Below are positions 1 through 8,784 of a stretch of DNA of 30,601 bases, piece by piece (position 1 is the stretch's first letter; the number at the start of each line of letters is the position of its first letter). The notes below the pieces were generated by a model, which worked only from the letters and a program-made list of their open reading frames with translations, was not told where the DNA came from and did not search any database. The position numbers and the translations under genes were made by a program. The stretch covers positions 1 through 30,601 of the forward strand of contig CABVDL010000023.1 of the NCBI GenBank assembly GCA_902497035.1, written 5' to 3'. The DNA is from an uncultured Prevotella sp. (lineage in GTDB: Bacteria; Bacteroidota; Bacteroidia; Bacteroidales; Bacteroidaceae).

Positions 1-1
1 C

Positions 2-211
2 CTCGGAGGGCGCCCGACGCGCACGTGCAGCGAGGCCACGGCACGCGACGTCGACAAGGAGGTGAGCGAGATCATCCGTCAGGCCCACGACAAGGCCGTG
101 AGGATCATCACCGGGCATGCGGCCGAGATGGACAAGGCCGCTGCCATCCTGCTGAGGAAGGAGACCATCACCGGCACTGAGTTCATGCAGGTGCTGGACG
201 GCAAGCTGTAA
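2..211 (+). CDS. ftsH: FtsH-like ATP-dependent zinc metalloprotease, C-terminal fragment (5' end outside window)
   Basis: An open frame enters from the left edge and ends at TAA 209-211, giving 69 residues. It reads SEATARDVDKEVSEII near the start and LLRKETITGTEF near the end. These resemble the helical C-terminal part of the FtsH peptidase domain, where SEETA-type and LLEKETI-type motifs are common. FtsH is a membrane-anchored AAA+ zinc protease that degrades membrane and regulatory proteins. The AAA+ module and the HEXXH zinc site would lie outside the window, so the assignment rests on the tail only. Bacteroidota can carry more than one FtsH-like gene, and I cannot tell which this is. The gene converges on thrC. 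Confidence 0.65.
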   Translation, partial: LGGRPTRTCSEATARDVDKEVSEIIRQAHDKAVRIITGHAAEMDKAAAILLRKETITGTEFMQVLDGKL

Positions 212-267
212 GGGCCTCGCCCTTGGCGATAAGGCCGCGCGCCGTTGGGGCAACGACACTAAACGGA

Positions 268-306
268 GCCGCCACGCCATTGCATTACTTACAATGACGT
301 GGCGGC
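268..306. terminator. Hairpin between convergent ftsH-like gene and thrC
   Basis: GCCGCCACG (268-276) pairs with CGTGGCGGC (298-306). The stem continues, after one C/A mismatch, with CATTG (278-282) against CAATG (292-296), closing a 9-nt loop. That is 14 base pairs in a convergent gap, which fits a shared terminator. There is no clear T-tract on either side, so the mode of termination is uncertain. Confidence 0.6.
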
Positions 307-337
307 CCGATGATGTGGGCTTGTTCCTGCCCGCGGA

Positions 338-1681
338 TTATTGCGCCAGGAGATAGTCCTTGAACTGTCCGAAGTCGTTGGGCATGGGCACGCTCTGCTT
401 CTTGCCCCGCATGAAGGCGGCGAGGCGGTCGGGGATGTCGATGTCGGACCCGAGGATGGCATCGACCTTTTCCTTGAACTTGGCGGGGTGGGCGGTCTCG
501 AGGAAGACGCCTACCTTGCCGGCGGGCAGCTGCTCCTTGAGGGCCTGGTAGCCGCAGGCTCCGTGAGGGTCAAGCACGTAGCCGTTGGTCTGGTAGCAGG
601 CTCTCATGGTCTGGCGAATGCGGTCGTCGGTGTAGGTGGCGCCGCTGATGTCGTTGCGTATGGCCTCCCAGCTGTTGCCGTAGAGGTCGAGGATGCGGGC
701 GAAGTTGCTTGGCGCCCCCACGTCCATGGCGTTGGCGAGGGTCTGCTTGCTGGCCATGGGATGGTATTCGCCTGACTGCAGATAGTTGAAGAAAACGTCG
801 TTGGCGTTGTTGGCGGCAATGAAGTGGCTGACGGGAAGTCCCATGCGTGCGCCGAACAGTCCGGCCGTGATGTTGCCGAAGTTGCCGCTCGGCACGCAGA
901 CCATTAGGTTGGAGCTGAGGGGGTCGCCGTCGTCGATGGTGACCGCTCCCTTGCGCTTGAGCTGGGCGTAGGCGTTGAAATAATAGAAAGCCTGCGGCAG
1001 GAAGCGCGCCACATTGATGGAGTTGGCCGAGGTGAGTACCATGCGCTCGTTGAGCGTCTGGTCCATGAAGGCGTTCTTTACCAGGGCCTGGCAGTCGTCG
1101 AACACGCCGTCCACCTCCAGGGCCGTGATGTTGCGGCCGAGCGTGGTGAACTGGCTTTCCTGTATGCGGCTCACCTTCCCCTTGGGGTAGAGTACATAGA
1201 CGTGGATGCCATCGACGCCGAGAAAGCCGTTGGCCACGGCCGAGCCCGTGTCGCCGCTCGTGGCCACCAGCACGTTCACCAGCCTGTGGTCGCCGGTCTC
1301 CTGCTGGTCCCTGCGGATGAAGTATTGCAGCAGGCGCGCCATGAAGCGGGCCCCCACATCCTTGAAGGCCAGCGTGGGGCCGTGGAAAAGCTCAAGGGCA
1401 TAGATGTTGTCCTCGACCTTGACGACGGGCGTGTCGAATGACAAAGTGTCATAGACGATGCGCCTGAGGGCCTCAGGCTCAACGTCATCGCCGAAGAAAG
1501 CCCTGGCCACCTCGAGCGAGAGCTCCTGGAACGTCAGCCTGTCGATATGCTCAAAGAACTCGCGGGGCAGCCTCTTTATCTGCTCCGGCATGTACAGGCC
1601 CCGGTCGGGGGCAAGTCCGCGCTCCACGGCTACGCGCAGCGAGGCCAGCGGGGCATTATGGTTGGTACTGTAGTATTTCAT
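338..1681 (-). CDS. thrC: Threonine synthase
   Basis: Threonine synthase is a PLP enzyme that converts O-phospho-L-homoserine to L-threonine, the last step of threonine synthesis. The 447-residue protein begins MKYYSTNHNAPLASL, typical of the long ThrC class. The PLP lysine is K107 in FHGPTLAFKDVGARF. The phosphate-binding loop ATSGDTGSAV is at about 140-149, and SANSINVARFLPQ follows in the expected order. It is the last gene of the thrA-apgM-thrC operon: its ATG lies 8 bp after the apgM stop. It ends in TAA, followed by the 268-306 hairpin. Length and motifs look intact. Confidence 0.96.
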   Translation of the reverse strand: MKYYSTNHNAPLASLRVAVERGLAPDRGLYMPEQIKRLPREFFEHIDRLTFQELSLEVARAFFGDDVEPEALRRIVYDTLSFDTPVVKVEDNIYALELFHGPTLAFKDVGARFMARLLQYFIRRDQQETGDHRLVNVLVATSGDTGSAVANGFLGVDGIHVYVLYPKGKVSRIQESQFTTLGRNITALEVDGVFDDCQALVKNAFMDQTLNERMVLTSANSINVARFLPQAFYYFNAYAQLKRKGAVTIDDGDPLSSNLMVCVPSGNFGNITAGLFGARMGLPVSHFIAANNANDVFFNYLQSGEYHPMASKQTLANAMDVGAPSNFARILDLYGNSWEAIRNDISGATYTDDRIRQTMRACYQTNGYVLDPHGACGYQALKEQLPAGKVGVFLETAHPAKFKEKVDAILGSDIDIPDRLAAFMRGKKQSVPMPNDFGQFKDYLLAQ

Positions 1682-1689
1682 AGTGTTGG

Positions 1690-2967
1690 TTATTCGATGC
1701 TGATAAACTTGTCCATAAACTCAGTGAGATGAAGCATGCCGCAGGCTCCGCTGACGCATGACACCTCGTCGTACACCTGCACGTCGTCTGGCTCGATGCC
1801 GCGGTGCCACACGAGGAAGGGTACGGGCTCCTTGACGTGGGTGCGCACCTCCACGGGCGTGGGATGGTCGGGCATGACGGCTATGGCCACCGGCTCGTGC
1901 CATTGTTTCACCTCATTGTAGATGGGCTCCACCACGCGGTGGTCGAGATTTTCTATGGTCTGCAGCTTCAGGGCGAGGTTGCCGTCGTGTCCCGCCTCGT
2001 CGCTGGCCTCGAAATGCACGAAGACGAAGTCCTGATTGTAGAGTGCCGTGAGCGCTGCCTGCACCTTGCCCTCATAGTTGGTGTCGGCAAGGCCAGTGGC
2101 ACGCGGCACCTTGATGATGTCGAGGCCGGCATATTGTCCGATACCCCGGATGAGGTCTACTGCCGAGATGCAGCTGCCCGACTTTATCTGCGGGTATTTT
2201 TCCATCAGGGTCTTCATCGACGGACGGTAGCCTCCGCCCCATGGCCAGATGAGGTTGGCAGTGCGCTCGCCTTTCTCTGCCTGCTCGCGGTTGTAGGGCT
2301 GTTGCTCCAGCACTTGCTGGCTGCGTCGTATGAGGCTGTTGAGTAGGTCAGCGGTCTCCTGAGCCGTCATTCGCTCTTCGCCGGTGGGCTTGCCGTCGAA
2401 GCCGATGACAGGCTCCCGCTTGTTCTCCCAACCTTTCTCGGGCTTCACCAATAGCGGTTGCCACTCGTGGTCGGGATAGTCGTGGGGTGGTGCGCACTCG
2501 ATGTGCTTGCTGGCGTATTTCACGATGAGCAGATGGCGGTATTGTATGCCGGTGATAAATCTCACGCGTTCGCTGCCCAGCGCGTTGTTGAGTGCGTCGA
2601 TGAGTGGCCTTGCGTTGTCAGTGGTGAGGTTGCCGCCGTTGTGGGTGACGATACGGCCGTCGGCTACGTGGATGATGTTGCAGCGCAGGGCCAGGTCCTC
2701 TGGGGCCATGCGGTAGCCTATCGAGGCTGCCTCAAGCGGCCCGCGGCCCTCATACACGATGTTTTGGTCGTAGCCGAGGATGGTGCTGTTGGCTACCTCC
2801 GAGCCCGGCAGAAAGCCGTCTGGGATGGTCATCAGCCGTCCTGTACGCCCTCTGCGGGCGAGCATGTCCATGTATGGGGTGTCGGCATATTGCAGCAGTG
2901 TCTTTCCCCCAAGGCGTGCCACGGCATGGTCGGCCATACCGTCGCCTAATATAATAATGTGTTTCAT
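1690..2967 (-). CDS. ApgM-family phosphoglycerate mutase-like protein; probable homoserine kinase
   Basis: This is a 425-residue alkaline phosphatase-superfamily protein of the archaeal-type cofactor-independent phosphoglycerate mutase (ApgM) family. Visible active-site elements are D9 in ILGDGMAD, S56 in LPGSEVANS, D323 and H327 in DEAGHDG, D367/H368 in MPDHPTP and H377 in RTHVKEPVPF. These match the two-metal site and phosphorylated serine of the superfamily. It sits between thrA (11 bp gap) and thrC (8 bp gap), exactly where a homoserine kinase is needed, and no GHMK-type thrB is present. I recall genetic evidence from Bacteroides that a member of this family supplies homoserine kinase activity, but cannot verify it here. 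Databases usually label it phosphoglycerate mutase. Family membership is near certain; the kinase role is inference from context. Confidence 0.88.
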   Translation of the reverse strand: MKHIIILGDGMADHAVARLGGKTLLQYADTPYMDMLARRGRTGRLMTIPDGFLPGSEVANSTILGYDQNIVYEGRGPLEAASIGYRMAPEDLALRCNIIHVADGRIVTHNGGNLTTDNARPLIDALNNALGSERVRFITGIQYRHLLIVKYASKHIECAPPHDYPDHEWQPLLVKPEKGWENKREPVIGFDGKPTGEERMTAQETADLLNSLIRRSQQVLEQQPYNREQAEKGERTANLIWPWGGGYRPSMKTLMEKYPQIKSGSCISAVDLIRGIGQYAGLDIIKVPRATGLADTNYEGKVQAALTALYNQDFVFVHFEASDEAGHDGNLALKLQTIENLDHRVVEPIYNEVKQWHEPVAIAVMPDHPTPVEVRTHVKEPVPFLVWHRGIEPDDVQVYDEVSCVSGACGMLHLTEFMDKFISIE

Positions 2968-2978
2968 GATAAATCGGA

Positions 2979-5414
2979 TTAAACGTTGGCTATGCTGATG
3001 ATATTGGCAAACACGCCTGCGGCTGTTACACTGGCACCGGCACCGTAGCCCTGGATGAGCATGGGGTATTCCTTGTAGCGCTCCGTGGTGAGCAGGATGA
3101 TGTTGTTGCTGCCCTTAAGGTTGTAGAACGGGTGGTCTTTGGCCACCTCCTGCAGGGCGACGCTCGTGTGGCCGTGGTCCATCGTCGCCACAAAGCTCCA
3201 GTGCTTGTCCTCGGCCTGGAGCCGTCTGCGCCTCTGTTCGAAATCATTGTCCAGTTCGGGCAGATGCGCCCAGAAGTCATCTAATGTGCCGTTAAAGTAT
3301 TTGTCAGGGATAAACAAGTGTCTCTCCACGTCGTCCTGTTCGGCCCGGTAGCCTGCCTCGCGGGTGAGAATGACGAGCTTGCGTATGACGTCGGTGCCGC
3401 TGAGGTCGATGCGGGGGTCGGGCTCAGAGAAGCCTTTCTCCTTGGCCAGGCGGACAGCCTGCGACAGGGGGCAGTCGGCGGAGAGCGTGTTGAAGATGAA
3501 GTTGATGGTTCCGCTCAGCACGGCCTCAATCTTCAGAATGCGGTCGCCGGAGTTGCGCAGGTCGTTGATGGTGCCGATAATGGGCAGTCCTGCGCCCACA
3601 TTTGTCTCAAAAAGGAACTTAATGCCGCGGCGGAGAGCCGTCTCTTTCAGCTTTACGTAACTCTCGTAGCTTGAGCTTGCCGCAATTTTATTGGCCGCAA
3701 CGACGCTGATGTTGTGGTCGAGGAACGTCTGGTAGAGTGCCGCGATGTCCTTGGAGGCCGTGCAATCGACAAATACGCAGTTGAAGATGTTCATCTTCAG
3801 GATGTTGTCGCACAGCTGCTGCGGGTTGCTGGGTTCCGACTGACGGAGCAGTTCCTGGTAGTTGTCGAGGTCGATGCCGTCGCGCGAATAAATGGCGTTG
3901 CGCGAGCTGGCCACGCCCACGACGGTCAGTTTGAGGCGCGAGTGCTCCTTAAGCTGCTCGTATTGCGAGCGTATCTGTTCGATGAGTTTGCCGCCTACGG
4001 TGCCGACACCGCAGATGAAGAGGTTGAGCACCTTGTATTCCGAGAGGAAGAAAGAGTCGTGCAGCACGTTCATGGTCTTGCGCAGGTTCTCTGACTTGAC
4101 CACGAAAGAGATGTTGGTCTCAGAGGCGCCTTGCGCGCAGGCGATGACCGAGATGCCGCTTCGCCCGAGCGTGCCGAACAGTTTGCCGGCGATACCGGCC
4201 GCATGTTTCATGTTCTCGCCCACGATGGCTACGGTGGCGAGATTGCTCTCAACGTGCATGGGGTACATGGCACCGTCCTCTATCTCTGCCGCGAACTCTT
4301 CGTTAAGAACATGGGCCGCTTTCTCGGCGTCGGCGTCGCGCACGCCTATTGAGGTGGAGTTCTCAGAGGATGCCTGTGATACCATAAACACGCTGATGCC
4401 ATTGTTGGCCAGCGCGGTGAAGATGCGCCGGTTGACGCCGATGACACCCACCATGGCCAGTCCCGAGACGGTGATGAGCGTGGTGTTCTTGATGCTCGAT
4501 ATGCCCTTGATGGGCTTGTGGTCGTTCTCAATCTTGTCTTTGATGATGGTGCCGCGCGCCTCCGGGTTGAAGGTGTTCTTGATGCGGATGGGTATGTTCT
4601 TCACGCGCACCGGGTAGATGGTGGGCGGATAGACCACCTTTGCGCCGAAGTTGCACAGCTCCATGGCCTCGACGTAGCTTAGCTCGTCGATGGTGTAGGC
4701 GGTCTTGATGACGCGCGGGTCTGCGGTCATGAAGCCATTGACGTCGGTCCATATTTCCAGTATTTCGGCGTTGAGGTCAGCGGCGATAATGGCTGCCGTA
4801 TAGTCGGAGCCGCCGCGTCCGAGGTTGGTGGTCTCGCCAGTGTCCTTGTCCGACGAGATGAAGCCTGGCACGAGCGTGACGCGCGGCAACTCGCTGAACG
4901 CTTGCCTGACCAGCTGGCTCGTCTGCTCGCTGTCGAGCGCGTTCTTGCCATTGATGACCGTTGTCTTGATAAAGCTGCGTGAGTCCATCCATTTTGACCC
5001 TTTCACCAGGGTGGCCACAATGTTTGAGCTCAGCCGCTCGCCGTAGCTGACGATGGTGTCAAGCGTTTTCTGGCTGAGGTCGTGGATGAGGTAAACGCCA
5101 TAGTAGATGGAGTGCAGCTGCTCAAGCAGGGCGTCCACCTTATTAAACAGCTGCTCCCGGTCGTTGGTGTCGGTGATGATGGTGTCGATCATCTTGTGGT
5201 GACGGTCAACCATTGCCTCGAACGAGTGCTTCCACTCTTCGTTGCCGTCCTTGGCCATTTGTGATGTGGAGATGAGCTGGTCGGTGATGCCGCCCAAGGC
5301 ACTGACGACAACAACAATGGGTTGACTGCGCGCCTCTTTCTCTACAATGCGTTTAACACTCAGAATACTTTTCACGGAACCTACCGATGTTCCGCCGAAT
5401 TTTAATACCTTCAT
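2979..5414 (-). CDS. thrA: Bifunctional aspartokinase / homoserine dehydrogenase
   Basis: An 811-residue fusion that phosphorylates aspartate and later reduces aspartate semialdehyde to homoserine. The aspartokinase part starts at once with KFGGTSVGS (5-13) and has GRGGSDYTA at 199-207. Two ACT-type regulatory segments lie at about 312-377 and 392-457 and are the probable site of amino-acid feedback. The homoserine dehydrogenase begins with a Rossmann GVGTVGG at 469-475 and contains NVGAGLPIIGT and GFSEPDPRIDLSGTDV with catalytic Asp and Lys residues. I chose ATG 5412-5414 because an upstream in-frame ATG (5481-5483) falls inside the predicted -7 element and would not be transcribed. It is the first gene of the thr operon. 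Confidence 0.96.
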   Translation of the reverse strand: MKVLKFGGTSVGSVKSILSVKRIVEKEARSQPIVVVVSALGGITDQLISTSQMAKDGNEEWKHSFEAMVDRHHKMIDTIITDTNDREQLFNKVDALLEQLHSIYYGVYLIHDLSQKTLDTIVSYGERLSSNIVATLVKGSKWMDSRSFIKTTVINGKNALDSEQTSQLVRQAFSELPRVTLVPGFISSDKDTGETTNLGRGGSDYTAAIIAADLNAEILEIWTDVNGFMTADPRVIKTAYTIDELSYVEAMELCNFGAKVVYPPTIYPVRVKNIPIRIKNTFNPEARGTIIKDKIENDHKPIKGISSIKNTTLITVSGLAMVGVIGVNRRIFTALANNGISVFMVSQASSENSTSIGVRDADAEKAAHVLNEEFAAEIEDGAMYPMHVESNLATVAIVGENMKHAAGIAGKLFGTLGRSGISVIACAQGASETNISFVVKSENLRKTMNVLHDSFFLSEYKVLNLFICGVGTVGGKLIEQIRSQYEQLKEHSRLKLTVVGVASSRNAIYSRDGIDLDNYQELLRQSEPSNPQQLCDNILKMNIFNCVFVDCTASKDIAALYQTFLDHNISVVAANKIAASSSYESYVKLKETALRRGIKFLFETNVGAGLPIIGTINDLRNSGDRILKIEAVLSGTINFIFNTLSADCPLSQAVRLAKEKGFSEPDPRIDLSGTDVIRKLVILTREAGYRAEQDDVERHLFIPDKYFNGTLDDFWAHLPELDNDFEQRRRRLQAEDKHWSFVATMDHGHTSVALQEVAKDHPFYNLKGSNNIILLTTERYKEYPMLIQGYGAGASVTAAGVFANIISIANV

Positions 5415-5480
5415 TGTAATAATGATTTTGTTGATGCACGACCATCCCTTTAACGAGCGGGCTATGGCCGTCCTTGGTTG

Positions 5481-5511
5481 CAAAGTTACGAATGTTTTGC
5501 TTTAGTGCCAA
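5481..5511 (-). promoter_or_regulatory. Predicted thr operon promoter (Bacteroidota type)
   Basis: On the minus strand, TAACTTTG (5481-5488) matches the TAnnTTTG -7 element. TTG (5509-5511) lies 20 bp upstream as the -33 element. The predicted start near 5474 leaves a leader of about 60 nt before thrA. Confidence 0.6.
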
Positions 5512-5540
5512 GGGAAAAGCAGATTAATCGCACATTTTCC

Positions 5541-5570
5541 TTGCGATATGAAAGAAAAGCGGTAATTTTG
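5541..5570 (+). promoter_or_regulatory. Predicted promoter of the FAD-dependent dehydrogenase gene
   Basis: TTG (5541-5543), a 19-bp spacer and TAATTTTG (5563-5570) match the Bacteroidota -33/-7 pattern. The element lies 24 bp before ATG 5595 and is divergent from the thr promoter. Confidence 0.6.
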
Positions 5571-5594
5571 CAGATGAAATAACAGTTGATAGAC

Positions 5595-7146
5595 ATGGTC
5601 GCCGAATACCAGATACGTGTGCTGCCAGAAGTGGCCAGCTCTGAGCAGAATATCATAGCTTACCTCGCGAGGGAGAAGGGCATAGCCGCCGACAGCGTGA
5701 ACCGCGTGCGCGTGCTGCGCCGTAGCATCGACGCAAGACAGCGTACGGTGGTGGTCAACCTGAAGGTTCGTGTCTTCATCAACGAGCTGCCTCAGGATGA
5801 TGACTACATCCGTACCGACTATCCCGATGTGAGCGGACGGCCGCAGGTCATCGTCGTCGGCGAGGGCCCGGGCGGACTGTTTGCCGCCCTGCGCCTGATA
5901 GAGCTTGGCCTGCGTCCCATTATTCTGGAGCGGGGCAAGAACGTGCGTGACCGCAAACGCGACATGGCGCTCATCACCAAGACCCAGCAGGTGGATCCCG
6001 AGAGCAACTATTGTTTCGGAGAGGGCGGCGCCGGAGCCTACAGCGACGGCAAGCTCTACACCCGCAGCAAGAAACGGGGCAGTGTGGACAAGATACTCAA
6101 CGTGTTTTGTCAGCACGGTGCCCCGGCCTCCATCCTGGCCGATGTCCACCCCCATATCGGCACCGACAAGCTGCCGCGCGTCATTGAGAACATGCGGCTG
6201 CAGATAGAGCGGAGTGGGGGAGAGGTGCATTTCCAGACTAAGATGACGGCGTTTGCCATCGACCGGCAGTCGCGGGTGGTCGGCGTGAGGGCCGTCAACC
6301 TGGCCACGGGGGCCGAGGAGAGCTACCGGGGCCCTGTGATCTTGGCCACCGGCCACAGCGCGCGCGACGTGTATCGCTACCTTGCAGCGTCCGGCATTGA
6401 GATAGAGGCAAAGGGCATTGCCGTAGGCGTGCGCCTCGAGCATCCGTCGCAGCTCATCGACCAGATACAGTATCACAGCCGGCAGGGACGTGGCAAGTAT
6501 CTGCCCGCGGCCGAATATTCCTTTGTCACACAGGTCAATGGCCGTGGCGTCTACAGTTTCTGCATGTGTCCCGGAGGCTTTGTCATTCCTGCCGCCACGG
6601 GGCCTGAGCAGATAGTGGTCAACGGCATGTCGCCGAGCAACCGCGGCTCGCAGTGGTCCAACAGTGGCATGGTGGTGGAGCTGCATCCCGAGGATGTGGA
6701 GGCGCTTTCAGGAGCGGCTCGAGCGTGACTGCTGGCAGCAGGGCAACCGGCGGCAGACGGCCCCGGCGCAGCGCATGGCCGACTTCGTCAACGGCCGGCT
6801 GAGCTTCGACCTGCCCAAGAGCAGTTACGCCCCGGGCCTGGTCAGCAGTCCGTTGCACTTCTGGATGCCAAAGTTCATAGCGGGCCGGCTGCAGGAAGGC
6901 TTCCGCGTGTTCGGCCGCAAGAGCCACGGCTTCCTCACCAATGAGGCGGTGCTGATAGCCACCGAGACGCGCACGTCGAGCCCCGTACGCATCCTGCGCG
7001 ACCGCGTCACGCTGCAGCACGTGCGCCTGCAGGGCCTTTTCCCTTGCGGGGAGGGCGCAGGCTATGCGGGCGGCATCGTGTCGGCGGGCATCGACGGCGA
7101 GCGTTGCGCCGAGCAGTGCGCGGCTTATGTCAGCAGCCTCGGATAA
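5595..7146 (+). pseudogene. FAD-dependent dehydrogenase (NAD(P)/FAD oxidoreductase family), frameshifted
   Basis: Two adjacent frames together encode one family of roughly 520-residue FAD-dependent dehydrogenases, conserved but of uncertain substrate. The first frame (5595-6728) has an N-terminal domain, then the dinucleotide fold VIVVGEGPGGLFAALRL (GEGPGG at 89-94), YCFGEGGAGAYSDGKLYTR, ILATGHSARDVY and GMSPSNRGSQWSNSGMVVE. It stops at TGA 6726-6728. The C-terminal part continues in the +1 frame from about 6703 with FQERLERDCW, then ETRTSSPVRI and PCGEGAGYAGGIVSAGIDG, ending TAA at 7144-7146. The join passes from PEDVEA straight to FQERLE. Homologues I recall have about ten more residues there, so a small deletion (2 mod 3) is likely rather than a one-base insertion. 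The start is ATG 5595, because the TTG at 5586 has weaker support. It could be a true lesion or an assembly error. Confidence 0.8.
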
Positions 7147-7213
7147 CGGCTGCGGGTCAGAAAACATTCACATTTAACAATAGGTATTAGCAAAACAATA
7201 AAACTCATTATCC

Positions 7214-8659
7214 ATGAAGCAGACAAAAATAGTGTGTTCCATCAGTGATCGCAGATGCGACGTCGATTTCATCCGCAGTCTTTTCAATGCGGGCATGAAC
7301 GTGGTGCGCATGAACACTGCGCACGCCACGCCTGACGGCATACGCACAATCATACGCAACGTGAGGGCCGTATCGCCGCACATCGGCATACTCATCGACA
7401 CCAAGGGCCCGGAGGTGCGCACCACCGACGTGGAGAGTCCCATCAGCTACAAGGCCGGAGAGACGGTGAAAATATTCGGCCGGCCGGAGATGGCGACGTC
7501 ACACGACATCATCAATGTGTCGTATCCTGACTTTGCCCACGACCTGAAAAAGGGCGACGATATACTCTTCGACGACGGAGCCATCGACATGAGCGTACAG
7601 GAGATTGTGGGGCCGACGGTGTATGCCGAGGTGCAGAACGACGGCGTGCTTGGCGCGCACAAGAGCGTCAACGTGCCGGGCGAACATATCGACCTGCCCG
7701 CGCTCACCGAGCGTGACCGCCGCAACATACTGCTGGCCATAGAGGAGGACATCGACTTCATCGCCCATAGCTTTGTGCGCTCGGCGGCCGATGTGCAGGA
7801 GGTGCAGAAAATTCTCGACGAGCATCATTCCGACATCAAGATCATCTCAAAGATTGAGAACCAGGAGGGAGTTGACAATATTGACGAGATCATCAAGGCC
7901 AGCTACGGCGTCATGGTAGCCCGCGGCGACCTTGGCATAGAGGTGCCCGTGGAGCGTATCCCGGGCATCCAGCGCATGATTATCCGCAAGTGCGTGGAGC
8001 ATCACAAGCCGGTCATCGTGGCTACGCAGATGCTTCACACGATGATTACCAACCCGCGCCCAACCCGCGCTGAGGTGACCGACATTGCCAACGCCATCTA
8101 TTCCAACACCGACGCGCTGATGCTGAGCGGTGAGACGGCCTCGGGCAAGTATCCTCTTGAGGCCGTGCAGACCATGGCCGCCATTGCGGAGCAGGCCGAA
8201 AAGGACCGCCAGAGCTTCGACCCGATTTACAATGTACCACTGAATGAGCACTGTACGCAGCGGGAGTTTCTCTCTCATGCGGCCATTGAGGCCACGCGGC
8301 TCTTGGGCGTAGAGGGCATCATCACGGCGTCGAAGTCGGGCTACACGGCCCGCTGCCTGGCCACCTACCGCGGTCCGAAGCCCATCCTCGCCATCTGCTA
8401 CAACGAGAAGACGCAGCGCTGGCTCAACCTTTCCTACGGAGTCATTGCCGTCTATCAGAAAGAACACGCCAGCTCCGACGTCATCTTCCGCGCTGCCCTG
8501 CGCATGCTCAGGCAGAAGGGCTATCTGGGCAACGACGACAAGGTGGCCTATCTCTCCGGCTCGCTCGACAACATGGGCGAGGGCACGACGTTCCTCGAAA
8601 TCAACAAGGTGAGCGAGGTGTTCGACCTGCGCTACCAGTTCCACCTGCCTGAGGAATAG
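7214..8659 (+). CDS. pyk: Pyruvate kinase
   Basis: Pyruvate kinase transfers phosphate from phosphoenolpyruvate to ADP in the last step of glycolysis. The 481-residue protein shows MKQTKIVCSI at the N-terminus, then VVRMNTAHA (32-38 region), DTKGPEVRT, and the B domain with DDGAIDM. Catalytic K213 lies in IISKIENQEG, MVARGDLGIEVP at about 234-245 carries metal ligands, and ATQMLHTMI and NTDALMLSGETASGKYP follow. A regulatory C-terminal domain covers about 350-481. Length is normal and the gene is intact. It starts 67 bp after the FAD dehydrogenase, with no convincing promoter of its own in the gap, so co-transcription is possible. It ends in TAG, followed by a strong terminator. Confidence 0.96.
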   Translation: MKQTKIVCSISDRRCDVDFIRSLFNAGMNVVRMNTAHATPDGIRTIIRNVRAVSPHIGILIDTKGPEVRTTDVESPISYKAGETVKIFGRPEMATSHDIINVSYPDFAHDLKKGDDILFDDGAIDMSVQEIVGPTVYAEVQNDGVLGAHKSVNVPGEHIDLPALTERDRRNILLAIEEDIDFIAHSFVRSAADVQEVQKILDEHHSDIKIISKIENQEGVDNIDEIIKASYGVMVARGDLGIEVPVERIPGIQRMIIRKCVEHHKPVIVATQMLHTMITNPRPTRAEVTDIANAIYSNTDALMLSGETASGKYPLEAVQTMAAIAEQAEKDRQSFDPIYNVPLNEHCTQREFLSHAAIEATRLLGVEGIITASKSGYTARCLATYRGPKPILAICYNEKTQRWLNLSYGVIAVYQKEHASSDVIFRAALRMLRQKGYLGNDDKVAYLSGSLDNMGEGTTFLEINKVSEVFDLRYQFHLPEE

Positions 8660-8691
8660 AAAGAGGTCCTCTGCGGGTAAGCAACAATAAT

Positions 8692-8728
8692 AAAAGGGAA
8701 TCCGGGCGCTTGTCCCGGGTTCCCTTTT
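8692..8728. terminator. Intrinsic terminator between convergent pyk and feoAB
   Basis: A 15-bp stem with one G·T pair joins 8692-8706 (AAAAGGGAATCCGGG) to 8714-8728 (CCCGGGTTCCCTTTT) around a 7-nt loop. The A-rich left end and T-rich right end make it usable in both directions, fitting its place between two converging genes. Confidence 0.88.
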
Positions 8729-8744
8729 CCTTTATAGCGTCTCA

Positions 8745-8784
8745 AGAAGTCTGCCTCTCACCTTAGAAGCCTGCCTCTCTCCTT
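8745..8784. repeat. Tandem duplication of 20 bp at the feoAB stop codon
   Basis: Units 8745-8764 and 8765-8784 match at 18 of 20 positions (AGAAGYCTGCCTCTCWCCTT). The second unit overlaps the first two bases of the reverse-strand feoAB stop codon (8783-8785). It looks like local slippage; no function is evident. Confidence 0.6.

Noticed and set aside
5412..5483. Upstream extension of thrA, including Ile-Ile-Ile-Thr codons that recall a threonine leader peptide
   Set aside because: The extension is in frame with thrA and has no stop before it, and its ATG lies in the -7 element. No attenuator hairpin was found in the short leader.
5502..6686. 394-codon open frame on the minus strand opposite the FAD dehydrogenase
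   Set aside because: It is antisense to well-recognised FAD-binding motifs, its sequence is rich in His, Ala and Arg as expected of a shadow in G+C-rich DNA, and it matches no family I know.
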